A stretch of DNA of 8,580 bases from Minisyncoccota bacterium (GTDB taxonomy: Bacteria; Verrucomicrobiota; Lentisphaeria; Oligosphaerales; MVZH01): the NCBI GenBank assembly GCA_021734725.1, contig JAIPIM010000174.1, forward strand, positions 1-8,580, in the 5' to 3' direction. Of the stretch, positions 1 through 6,355 are shown piece by piece; the stretch's first letter is position 1; each line of letters starts with the position of its first letter. The position numbers and the translations under genes were made by a program. The notes beneath the pieces were generated by a model. That model did not search any database, was not told the DNA's origin, and saw only the letters and a list, made by a program, of their open reading frames with translations.

Positions 1-404
1 TGCAAGCGAATGTGTTGATATTAGATGATGATCGCGCCTACTTGTGCGTTGTTGAGCGACTGCTCTCAACACGTGGTTATTGCGTCAACTGCGCTTCCAC
101 TTATCACGAGTTTCGTGACTGTTTCGAACGGGTTCCTCACGATCTCGTTATGCTTGACGTGAATATGCCGGAAAAGACTGGCTTCGAGGTCTATAGAGAA
201 ATCGCCCCCGTTGAAGGATTCTCGGTGCTTTTCGTGACCGGTTTTCCCAGATCCTTTTCCCTGGCATCACGCACTGTGAGAGAGCTTTGGGAAACAGAAT
301 TCAGTCGCGGAACCACTGACATTCTGTACAAACCGTTCGCCATAAAAGACATGCTTTGTAAAGTCGCCGGCTTGGTCGGCCCGGGGAATGTGTGCAGTGC
401 CTGA
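1..404 (+). CDS. Response regulator receiver-domain protein (5' end cut by window)
   Basis: This is a stand-alone phosphoacceptor (CheY-like) domain that would take phosphate from a histidine kinase; no output domain follows. Residues are numbered from the GTG at position 12. The acidic pocket is Asp5-Asp6-Asp7, the phosphoacceptor is Asp49 in LDVNMP, the switch Thr is Thr76 in LFVTG, and the conserved Lys is Lys107 in LYKPF, so all catalytic positions are present. The frame is open to the left edge (codons for Gln-Ala-Asn precede the GTG), and receivers normally have a few residues before strand 1. The true start is therefore probably outside the window and the GTG at 12 is only a fallback. 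Thr76 and Lys107 are 31 residues apart, against 22 in CheY, so the alpha4/beta5 region is enlarged. The stop overlaps the next gene by 17 nt, which suggests coupled expression. The partner kinase is not in the window. Confidence 0.85.
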   Translation, partial: QANVLILDDDRAYLCVVERLLSTRGYCVNCASTYHEFRDCFERVPHDLVMLDVNMPEKTGFEVYREIAPVEGFSVLFVTGFPRSFSLASRTVRELWETEFSRGTTDILYKPFAIKDMLCKVAGLVGPGNVCSA

Positions 405-645
405 AAAAGTCATGAAAGATTTGGAACTCAATCGGCGGATACGCATGCTTCTTGTCCAGCATCGTATAGACCTGGGCAGGATTTATATGTGTACCCATGA
501 CGGTTGCCCGAAGATGAAGGGCTCCCTCGTACAACTGCCTGGAGTGGAAGAACAGAATACCGACGATCTTTTTGCCTCCCTGCTGGGCAAACTGCGCAGC
601 CTCACCGACTCCGGTGATATTGAACTGGAGTTGGCTGAACGGTAA
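388..645 (+). CDS. Small BON-like protein, 85 aa
   Basis: This is a short soluble protein of unknown function with no signal peptide or membrane segment. The pattern is an N-terminal helix (RRIRMLLVQHRID), a strand pair around LGRIYMC and MKGSLVQLPG, then a helix (DDLFASLLGKLRSL) and a final strand (DIELELAE). This alpha-beta-beta-alpha-beta order resembles the BON fold, but the glycine spacing is loose and I regard the family as tentative. The gene overlaps the receiver gene by 17 nt in another frame and shares its strand, so it is likely co-expressed and may be a partner of the receiver. The start is uncertain: ATG 388 has only a GGGGA stretch immediately before it, and GTG 397 and ATG 412 are in-frame alternatives. 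ATG 412 (MKDLELNRRI) would give an overlap-free gene with a weak GAAAAAG upstream. Two cysteines lie in CTHDGC, with no evidence that they bind metal. Confidence 0.6.
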   Translation: MCAVPEKVMKDLELNRRIRMLLVQHRIDLGRIYMCTHDGCPKMKGSLVQLPGVEEQNTDDLFASLLGKLRSLTDSGDIELELAER

Positions 646-661
646 TATCTAAGTCCGGCTG

Positions 662-698
662 GGCACATCGTCGCCTCTGAACGGCGGTTCAGGGTGCC
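662..698 (+). repeat. Imperfect hairpin downstream of the BON-like gene
   Basis: CTGAAC (677-682) pairs perfectly with GTTCAG (687-692) around a GGCG loop, with a G-T pair extending it. An outer GGCAC (662-666) can pair with GTGCC (694-698) if nine bases bulge on the 5' side. It begins 16 nt after the stop at 645. No T-run follows, so it is not a classical intrinsic terminator; it may be a 3'-end stabilising or Rho-associated structure. This is seen in sequence only and was not folded computationally. Confidence 0.35.
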
Positions 699-716
699 GG
701 GAGGGCCACGCAACAC

Positions 717-740
717 AAAAGCCGGAGAGGAGCCACCGGC
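717..740 (-). terminator. Candidate intrinsic terminator of the minus-strand gene cluster
   Basis: Read on the minus strand, GCCGG (740-736) and CCGGC (725-721) form a GC-only 5-bp stem around a 10-nt loop, followed directly by TTTT (720-717) and then GTGTT. It lies about 37 nt past the stop codon of the isochorismatase-like gene, the last gene of the minus-strand cluster. The stem is short and the T-run has only four bases, so termination may be partial. Confidence 0.45.
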
Positions 741-759
741 GCTCCCAACATGGGCGCGA

Positions 760-782
760 GACCTTTTCGCATGGGGTCTAGC
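760..782. repeat. Short dispersed repeat, copy 1 (convergent junction)
   Basis: This 23-nt stretch matches positions 7589-7611 at 20 of 23 bases, with an invariant core TTTTCGCATGG at 764-774. The copy spans the stop codon (778-780) of the isochorismatase-like gene. Its core is flanked by perfect 5-nt inverted arms AGACC (759-763) and GGTCT (775-779), so it can form a small hairpin with the core as its loop. Function is unknown. Confidence 0.4.
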
Positions 783-1341
783 CAGCCTTAAACAGCTTCG
801 ACACATTTTTAAACTGTGGATGCCTGGCGTCCTTAAGCCAGGCAAACGCAAGAGCCTCCGCGGTTGTAACGACGATACCGTTCTCTCGCATCAACGAAAG
901 CGCCGCAAGCTTGCTGTATGCATGCCGGGACTCCACCGCATCGAGCGGCACGATCACTTGGTAACCTCGCGCTTGTGCGGCCAGTGCCGTTTGCTGAATA
1001 CACACGTGCGTCTCCACGCCCGTCAAAACCAACGATGAGGGTTTCAGAGAGGTCATTGTCGCACAAAACGCCGCGGCACCCCAGCACGAGAAAGCTGTTT
1101 TTGAGATACGCACCTGTTGTTCCGGCAAGTCCGCCAACACCGATGCCGTGGTATCGCCCAGTCCTTTCGGGTATTGTTCGGTTACGACAAGAGGCACATG
1201 CAGCAACCGTGCGGTCCGAATCATCCGGCAGACCCCCCTTTCCAGGGGCGTGGTCTCCTGAAATGCCTCAAGTAACCGTTCCTGCATGTCCACGACGACT
1301 ACCACCGTGTCCTCCGGGAGTATCTCCAACGGGTGCATCAT
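778..1341 (-). CDS. Isochorismatase-family cysteine hydrolase (YcaC/ISOC-like)
   Basis: This 187-aa cytoplasmic enzyme belongs to the isochorismatase-like hydrolase superfamily, whose members cleave amide, vinyl-ether or related bonds through a Cys-Asp-Lys triad. All three residues are visible: Asp18 in VVDMQERL after strand 1, Lys81 in ISKTAFSCWG, and the nucleophile Cys114 in TGVETHVCIQQTAL. The segment TEQYPKGLG (residues 54-62) is typical of the YcaC/ISOC1 branch rather than of true isochorismatases (EntB) or nicotinamidases, so the substrate cannot be assigned. Length is normal for a single-domain member. The start is well supported: AGGAG at 1354-1350 sits 8 nt before the ATG, and a second ATG follows at once. 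It is the last gene of the minus-strand cluster, 77 nt after the TPR gene, with palindromes in that gap. A small-amide or N-containing substrate is plausible but inferred. Confidence 0.93.
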   Translation of the reverse strand: MMHPLEILPEDTVVVVVDMQERLLEAFQETTPLERGVCRMIRTARLLHVPLVVTEQYPKGLGDTTASVLADLPEQQVRISKTAFSCWGAAAFCATMTSLKPSSLVLTGVETHVCIQQTALAAQARGYQVIVPLDAVESRHAYSKLAALSLMRENGIVVTTAEALAFAWLKDARHPQFKNVSKLFKAG

Positions 1342-1349
1342 GGTTTTTT

Positions 1350-1354
1350 CTCCT
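1350..1354 (-). promoter_or_regulatory. Ribosome binding site of the isochorismatase-like gene
   Basis: AGGAG on the minus strand ends 8 nt before the ATG at 1341-1339. It selects the first of the two tandem ATG codons as the start. Confidence 0.7.
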
Positions 1355-1371
1355 GCTTTTTGTAAACATAA

Positions 1372-1407
1372 ACAGTACGTTTTACTGTCTACGTAATTGC
1401 CGGCAAT
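1372..1407. promoter_or_regulatory. Two inverted repeats between TPR and hydrolase genes (possible operator)
   Basis: ACAGTA (1372-1377) and TACTGT (1383-1388) form a perfect 6-nt inverted repeat with a 5-nt spacer. Nearby, ATTGCCGGCAAT (1396-1407) is a perfect 12-nt palindrome. Both lie in the 77-nt gap upstream of the hydrolase gene, whose ribosome site is at 1354-1350. On the minus strand the first repeat is followed by a T-rich stretch (TTATGTTT), so attenuation or termination of upstream transcription is also possible. I found no convincing -35/-10 pair here. The operator role is inferred from symmetry and position only. Confidence 0.35.
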
Positions 1408-1419
1408 GGCTCGCGTTGC

Positions 1420-1812
1420 TCAATCGGATCCTGCCGCTACCTCGAGACGGGCCAAACGATTCCGCGCCTGGCTTGCCCAAATATGGTCCGGCCACTTGTC
1501 CAGGTATTTTTCATACCATTGGCGTGCCATATCGATCCGGTCCTCTTTCTCGTATGAAAATGCCACCCAGAAATAGATTTTCGGCATCTGTTTATAGTTG
1601 GGGAAATGGCGGATACCCTCTTGAAAAGCTTTAAGGGCATCCTCATGCTGCAAGATCCGCATTTTCATGCGTGCGCCCCCGAACACGAGCGCCGGAGCCC
1701 AGTGCTGATCGCTGTTTTTCAGACCATTCTCGATAACAAAACTTGTGATCGGGCTAATAAACACGAACAGAGCAACGATCAGTATACCGAGCAGAATCGT
1801 TAACTTTTTCAT
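1420..1812 (-). CDS. Membrane-anchored TPR-like protein, 130 aa
   Basis: This small protein begins MKKLTILLGILIVALF, followed by a hydrophobic stretch to about residue 24, and acts as a signal anchor with the rest probably periplasmic. The remainder reads as about two tetratricopeptide-like helical pairs. The first is around residues 42-73 (ALKAFQEGIRHFPNY at its second helix) and the second around 78-110 (PKIYFWVAFSYEKEDR then ARQWYEKYLDKWPD). The small/aromatic spacing and the terminal FPNY/WPDH turns are typical of TPRs, which bind other proteins. It starts one base after the stop of the DUF3857/transglutaminase gene, with GAGGAG (1826-1821) inside the end of that gene. The two are therefore almost certainly translationally coupled, and this is likely its membrane partner. 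The exact role is unknown. Sel1-like repeats are unlikely because the glycine pattern is missing. Confidence 0.85.
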   Translation of the reverse strand: MKKLTILLGILIVALFVFISPITSFVIENGLKNSDQHWAPALVFGGARMKMRILQHEDALKAFQEGIRHFPNYKQMPKIYFWVAFSYEKEDRIDMARQWYEKYLDKWPDHIWASQARNRLARLEVAAGSD

Positions 1813-1813
1813 G

Positions 1814-4012
1814 TCACTTTCTCCTCAGATAGATGGGTTTCTGTGTCTGGTCCTGGATACGCAACACGGTTCGCCGGTAGACTCGGTAATCGGGCGGAGG
1901 AATACGCCTGCTGGACCGTTCGAACTCAGAACTGAAATGGATGGTATGATCCTCGACACGAAAAGTCTCCAAATACTTGATGTGTTTGGAAACAATCTCC
2001 ACATCGGGAGGAAGTTCAACGATCTCCAAGTCCTCCGGGAGATGCAAAGTAACCGTGTGTCGCACACTTTGCGATGTCGTGTAGACCAGAGGATAGGACC
2101 GTTCTTCGAGGCTGACCTCCGGGAACCGCATATCTCGATCGGGCAATGGGAGCAACCGATAGGAATCGGCTTCAGCCGGATAATTGGGGAGAAGGTAGCT
2201 GTAGGACAGGGTAAACTGCTGGCTCAGATCTTCCGGGGGTGACATGGTAAACGTTGCCAGCCGAGCCCCGGGAGCAATCGTATTCAGATGCTGCTGCACC
2301 ACCTGCTGCTGAAGATCGCGGGGAACACGTTTCCATCCGCCTCGCAAGTTGGCTTCATAGCTTCCTGTATAGCGGTTACGACTGTCCACCAGAAGTTCAC
2401 CGGTGGGACGCAACGTCATTGTTGATACCGCGCTTTTGCCATGCGCATCCATCCCGGGCGGAACAGGGATGGCGTGACGTTCTCCCTCAATGAAGTTAAA
2501 CGCAAGTACCCCGTGGTCGTCACTGCGAAAATACGGGAAACGGTAGTCCTGACTGGTCGGATCCAGGAAGAGCCGCTTCCCCTGAAGTTCAACTTCCGTA
2601 ATGCAATGATTGCAGGCCAAAACTGGGTATTTAGGAACAAATCGGCCGCGATCGTTCGTACGCACCACCACGGGTTCAGCATCAATACCTATAACTCGAA
2701 GCATGGTCGAAAAAAGGATGGACTTGTCTGTACAATCGCCGTAGCCCTGATCCAAGGTCTGCTGAGCAGGGTGACCGGCCCATCCTGAACTCAGGGACCC
2801 CTTGACCGATACGTAGCGAATGTTTTTCTGCACCCAGTGGTAGAGCGCGGCCGTTTTTTGAGCAGGTGTTTCGGAGGACGACGTAATCTGGTGCACGAGT
2901 TGACGAATCTCGGGCGTGGCCTGCATTCGCTCGCGCTGCATCGCGCCAGTTAACCGATTCAGATGATCCCAGTCTTTGAACAGCGTACCATGCACAGCTG
3001 GCGCAACTTCATACCACGGCGGCATGCGAGGCTCCTTGGTGATGGGAGGCATACGATGTTTTTCCCAGCGGTAGGTCCGAAATACGTGACCGTTGTCATC
3101 CGTCATCCGACCGCGCGCAGTGCCCCTCGGCGGGCCGATAAATGGAACCCAACTCAATATACGTGAATACCACGGTCGACGCTGGTTAACGTCCCAGTTT
3201 TCCGTCCAATAGTGAAGACGCAGTTCAACGGGTATACGGATTTCGAATGTGGATCGCCATACGGGCACGTCTCCCTGAAAATAATAACCTGGGAAGAACA
3301 AGCGCCAGTCTTCCGGCAAAAAGTTTTCGTATTCATAGACGTATTCAATCACAGCGCCTTTTCCCACACCCGGAATGACAGCGCTTTTCATACGTGAATT
3401 CAAGTCAAAATGCACGTCCCCCCCGCTGGGTTTTGTGACAGTGATGTCGTCCGGAGCCAGTACATGAAGGGTGTCGTCCGCCCCCAGGCATCGCGCGCCA
3501 AGTATCCGAACGCGGCTGCGCCCCTCTGTAAACCCGAGCTGAATTTCACCCCAACTGAGGTAGTCGTCGCTGAGGATCAGGCCCACAAAGTGGTACCGGT
3601 AAACATGACGCTTGTCATGCGTCAAGGAGTGAATGCCCTCATCAACGACGTGAATGCCTCCCACACCAGGATAGCGGTTAGCTAGTGCCTGAGCATCATG
3701 CCGATATGCCTGCAGGCGCCGTATTGCCGTCTGTCCGTCGTGCTCCGATTGGTCAGCAGCGACCTGTTGTTCCTGACCCTCTTGGGCAAGCCACCAGTCG
3801 ACTACGCGCGCACGTTCTATCGTCCGTCCGTCATCGGTCGTGAATCCTTTGTCGTCATAAGTGACACGCCCGGATTTGAGGCGTTCTCCACTGTCGAGCA
3901 CCAACGTCTCGCCGAGCGTGTGTCTCGCGGAAATCACGAAAAACAAAATCAGAGTCAGAGTGCCTGCCCATACAGTCTTCGAACGTATTCCCGCACCACG
4001 TATTCCAATCAC
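1814..4012 (-). CDS. Secreted DUF3857 / transglutaminase-like protein, 732 aa
   Basis: An N-terminal signal peptide is visible: basic residues within the first 12, a hydrophobic core around residues 14-29, and likely cleavage near residues 30-35. A small beta region (about 36-75) follows, then a DUF3857 region (about 110-280) and a transglutaminase-like core (about 385-490). The C-terminal half is beta-rich (about 500-732). The papain-like triad is complete: Cys427 in GYGDCTDKS, His469 in NHCITEV and Asp484 in FLDPTSQ. Such proteins are annotated as DUF3857 transglutaminase-family proteins; they may cross-link, hydrolyse or transfer on protein amides, but substrates are generally not known. 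Position in the cell is inferred as periplasmic. The start is GTG 4012, preceded by AAAGGG eight nt upstream. The gene follows the permease by 63 nt and runs into the TPR gene with a 1-nt gap. It looks full length and undamaged. Confidence 0.93.
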   Translation of the reverse strand: MIGIRGAGIRSKTVWAGTLTLILFFVISARHTLGETLVLDSGERLKSGRVTYDDKGFTTDDGRTIERARVVDWWLAQEGQEQQVAADQSEHDGQTAIRRLQAYRHDAQALANRYPGVGGIHVVDEGIHSLTHDKRHVYRYHFVGLILSDDYLSWGEIQLGFTEGRSRVRILGARCLGADDTLHVLAPDDITVTKPSGGDVHFDLNSRMKSAVIPGVGKGAVIEYVYEYENFLPEDWRLFFPGYYFQGDVPVWRSTFEIRIPVELRLHYWTENWDVNQRRPWYSRILSWVPFIGPPRGTARGRMTDDNGHVFRTYRWEKHRMPPITKEPRMPPWYEVAPAVHGTLFKDWDHLNRLTGAMQRERMQATPEIRQLVHQITSSSETPAQKTAALYHWVQKNIRYVSVKGSLSSGWAGHPAQQTLDQGYGDCTDKSILFSTMLRVIGIDAEPVVVRTNDRGRFVPKYPVLACNHCITEVELQGKRLFLDPTSQDYRFPYFRSDDHGVLAFNFIEGERHAIPVPPGMDAHGKSAVSTMTLRPTGELLVDSRNRYTGSYEANLRGGWKRVPRDLQQQVVQQHLNTIAPGARLATFTMSPPEDLSQQFTLSYSYLLPNYPAEADSYRLLPLPDRDMRFPEVSLEERSYPLVYTTSQSVRHTVTLHLPEDLEIVELPPDVEIVSKHIKYLETFRVEDHTIHFSSEFERSSRRIPPPDYRVYRRTVLRIQDQTQKPIYLRRK
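1821..1826 (-). promoter_or_regulatory. Ribosome binding site of the TPR gene, inside the upstream gene
   Basis: GAGGAG on the minus strand ends 8 nt before the ATG at 1812-1810. It overlaps the last codons (Leu-Arg-Arg) of the transglutaminase-like gene, so ribosomes finishing that gene would sit on it. This supports translational coupling of the pair. Confidence 0.7.
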
Positions 4013-4075
4013 GAGTTGTGCCCTTTCAAACTCTCTGCCAATTGCATCTTGCAGTAATCATTCGGCGAACAGCAG

Positions 4076-5932
4076 TCATTCGTCCTTACTAGAAGAGACA
4101 GGTTCACTCAGCAAAAGTTCTTTTAAGTCCTCCGTTGATTTGGCACCGACCCAAGCGCCGATGAATTCCGTATTTTCGGCACGTCGCGCAATTTCAGCCA
4201 GGCAACGCAGGTGCTGGGCAGGGTCCTTGCGGTCTCCCAGCAAGAGAAATATAGCGTGAATTGTCTGATCCGAGGGAGGAACGTCCATTCCTTGTTTGCT
4301 CCTTGCAGCAACAAGATAAAATCCATGGACATCATCCAAAAGTACATGCGGCAGGGCAATACCCGCCTCAGCAGGCGTTTCTCCAAGGCGACTGCGCTGA
4401 AGAAGCGCGCCCAGGATCAGGTCTCTGGAAATACCACTGTGCTCGGCCAGCAGTGACGCTCCGTTTTCCATGACACGTTCCACATCGGCATGGGGCGGTA
4501 TCTCGATAAAATCCGCACGGCGTACGATATCCACAAACGGATCTTCTTTGCGCAACCCCTTTTCCTTCAGTATTTCACGAAGCTCATGATCCAGGCCGAG
4601 GGCCTGCGCATCGCGTCGCAGGAGTCGCTCAGCCAATAACTGGGCTACCTGGGCGACCGCCCCAACGCGCGCAACTCGATGTCGAACGTACAAATTATTC
4701 CACACAATGCCGAGACTGAGTAGGCCGAGCGCAAAAATACTGGGCAGCAGTCCCATCTCCGGAATCAGTACGACCGCTATCAAAATGCCGACCACTTGGG
4801 TATACGGATAGAGCGGACTCTTGAACGCGGGATCATAGCTCTCGATACCGCTCTCGCGCATCACAATCACAGCCACGTTGATCAAGGCGAATTCCAGTAA
4901 CTGAAACGCACTGGCCATCTTAGCGATGGATTCAAGACTGGCGCTAATAACAATCACTACAATGACCAGGCCGGTAACCAGAATGGCACGCTTCGGCGTT
5001 CCAAACCGTGAGAGACGGGATAACGGATGTGGGATCACGTGGTCCCGACTCATAGCCAGTAGATACCGTGTGGCCGACCATAGACCAGCGTTGGCCGTTG
5101 TGGCAAAAGCCAAGAGCGCGGCAAACGTAAGCAAGTGCATTCCCACTGTCCCCAGCACGTTTCCCCCGGCATCACTGAGAGGAGTGATACTCTCGTACAA
5201 CTGAGCAGGCGGCACAACGCGAACCACCACCCATACCACCAGTCCGTATAAAACCGTCACCACGGAAAGACTTAGAAACATACCCAGCGGAATATTCCGT
5301 CCCGGATTTCGCACCTCTTCAGCAACACTTGCAACCTTTGTAAGGCCGATATAGCTGACAAAAAGCATCGCCGTGACCGGAAGCAGAGCGCCCCAGCCAA
5401 ACGGGGCCAACGGCGTGGTGTTGCGCGCATCCATCGCGGCGAAGCCGCTGATTACCAGTACAAGCATGATTGCAAGAAGCCCGACAACCATGCCAAGCTG
5501 AAGCCCCGCTGTCTCTTTCGCGCCAACCCAGTTTATGGCCATAAAAAGGAGGCAGAACAGCGTTGCCGTCACGCCGGCGGGCAACCGTAAGTAGGGCCCC
5601 AGATAGGCGCCCAACCCCGCCAAGGCAATGCTTATCTTAAACACAAGGATGAGCCATACGCCAACGCCGTCGATGGTGCCGAACATGGTTCCTAAGCTGC
5701 GACTGACAAAGAAGTACGTACCGCCCGCCCGAGGCATGGCCGTCGCAAGCTCCGCGTTGGACAACATGGACGGCACCACCAGAATGCCTGAAAGGATATA
5801 CGCAAATACCACGGCAGGCCCCAACCGAGAGGCAGCGATTCCAGGCAGGACGAAAATGCCTGAACTTATCATCGCCCCGGTCGAGACAGCGAAAACGCCT
5901 AGAAGGCCAACGTCTTTGGAAAGTCTTTTCAC
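4076..5932 (-). CDS. APC-superfamily amino-acid permease fused to a PTS EIIA (type 2) domain, 618 aa
   Basis: The first ~420 residues are an APC-family (amino acid-polyamine-organocation) transporter with about 12 membrane segments. The hallmark first helix reads GAMISSGIFVLPG, followed by NAELATAMPRAGGTYFF. A basic/acidic linker (about 425-470, including LREILKEKGLRKEDPF) leads to a cytoplasmic EIIA-type-2 domain at about 475-612. Its phospho-acceptor His529 is present in GIALPH, the motif where mannitol/fructose/Ntr EIIA proteins are phosphorylated by HPr-like proteins. Such fusions are known in transporter families and are thought to let phosphorylation state tune transport; no sugar-transport EIIB/EIIC is present here. 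Substrate is unknown. GTG 5932 is chosen because the permease begins directly after it and an in-frame stop lies a few codons upstream; the ribosome site is weak. It is first in the minus-strand cluster. EI and HPr genes are not in the window. Confidence 0.94.
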   Translation of the reverse strand: MKRLSKDVGLLGVFAVSTGAMISSGIFVLPGIAASRLGPAVVFAYILSGILVVPSMLSNAELATAMPRAGGTYFFVSRSLGTMFGTIDGVGVWLILVFKISIALAGLGAYLGPYLRLPAGVTATLFCLLFMAINWVGAKETAGLQLGMVVGLLAIMLVLVISGFAAMDARNTTPLAPFGWGALLPVTAMLFVSYIGLTKVASVAEEVRNPGRNIPLGMFLSLSVVTVLYGLVVWVVVRVVPPAQLYESITPLSDAGGNVLGTVGMHLLTFAALLAFATTANAGLWSATRYLLAMSRDHVIPHPLSRLSRFGTPKRAILVTGLVIVVIVISASLESIAKMASAFQLLEFALINVAVIVMRESGIESYDPAFKSPLYPYTQVVGILIAVVLIPEMGLLPSIFALGLLSLGIVWNNLYVRHRVARVGAVAQVAQLLAERLLRRDAQALGLDHELREILKEKGLRKEDPFVDIVRRADFIEIPPHADVERVMENGASLLAEHSGISRDLILGALLQRSRLGETPAEAGIALPHVLLDDVHGFYLVAARSKQGMDVPPSDQTIHAIFLLLGDRKDPAQHLRCLAEIARRAENTEFIGAWVGAKSTEDLKELLLSEPVSSSKDE

Positions 5933-6355
5933 GACAGTATACTCAACGGTTACGGCTTATCGCCTTGATAAACGCTCTTGCGAAATGGCTTTCGCCCGGC
6001 CCCGTTCCTCGTTGAACAAAGCACGAAGCCCCGCAAACCAAAGCATAGGGCGAGCAAAACTGTCGCATTTCGCACAACTCTATATCTTGGCACGTGCTGA
6101 TCCCCGGTTAGTGACCTCGTCATTAAGAACATATGCCGCGCCTCAGGTTTCTGCAATCACAGACCGTGCTATCTTATGCGTTGACAAACCGTCCACGTTC
6201 AGCAGACACCATGCAACCGCCGAAACCTGATGGCTTTTGCGTACATGATGAGAAGCATGGTCGCCGCATTGAACCGCCTTGCTCAGAGGTTTCGGGCCTG
6301 GGCTCGGTTTTCATCGCTCTGAATCATGGCCTGAAGAATATCCCAAAGGCTTGTC
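5933..6355. other. Divergent intergenic region (423 bp) with no secure gene
   Basis: This separates the leftward permease from the rightward MFS gene and must hold promoters for both. I see no RNA gene and no convincing sigma-70 pair. A TTGACA at 6181-6186 has no matching -10 at 16-19 nt. TATCTT (6171-6176) has only a poor TTTCTG 16 nt upstream. TATACT on the minus strand (5941-5936) sits only 3 nt from the permease GTG. TTATC-gcctt-GATAA (5957-5971) is a small inverted repeat. A 30-codon ORF at 6230-6322 is listed separately. Confidence 0.5.
6230..6322 (+). CDS. Possible 30-aa small ORF upstream of the MFS gene
   Basis: ATG 6230 opens a 30-codon frame ending at TGA 6320-6322, 33 nt before the MFS start. 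The peptide reads MAFAYMMRSMVAALNRLA and then QRFRAWARFSSL: Ala/Met-rich with five Arg and no acidic residue, which would form a basic amphipathic helix. No Shine-Dalgarno precedes it, and it falls in a region without other genes, so it may be chance. If translated, it could be a leader peptide or a small membrane-associated peptide. I do not recognise a family. Confidence 0.2.
   Translation: MAFAYMMRSMVAALNRLAQRFRAWARFSSL

Noticed and set aside
483..851. Minus-strand open frame (122 codons)
   Set aside because: It runs across the BON-like gene, the junction hairpins and the end of the hydrolase gene. Its composition is low-complexity Arg/Ser/Pro and there is no ribosome site.
918..1634. Long plus-strand open frame (238 codons)
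   Set aside because: It is antisense to the hydrolase and TPR genes, which have clear family motifs and ribosome sites. The translation is Pro/Arg/Ser-rich with no domain.
5936..5941. TATACT on the minus strand as a -10 box of the permease gene
   Set aside because: It lies only 3 nt before the GTG, so the transcript would start inside the start codon, and no -35 sits about 17 nt upstream.
6057..6106. Possible sigma-54 promoter (TTGGCAC) in the divergent gap
   Set aside because: The GC element required at the -12 position is absent at the correct spacing.
5950..6156. Minus-strand TTG-started frame (68 codons) with a hydrophobic patch, and a 42-codon ATG frame in the same region
   Set aside because: There is no ribosome site, a rare start codon in the longer case, odd Cys/Arg-rich composition and no family resemblance. 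The region is better read as the promoter-bearing divergent gap.
6181..6186. TTGACA as a consensus -35 box for the MFS gene
   Set aside because: The hexamers 16 to 19 nt downstream (for example AGACAC) do not resemble TATAAT.
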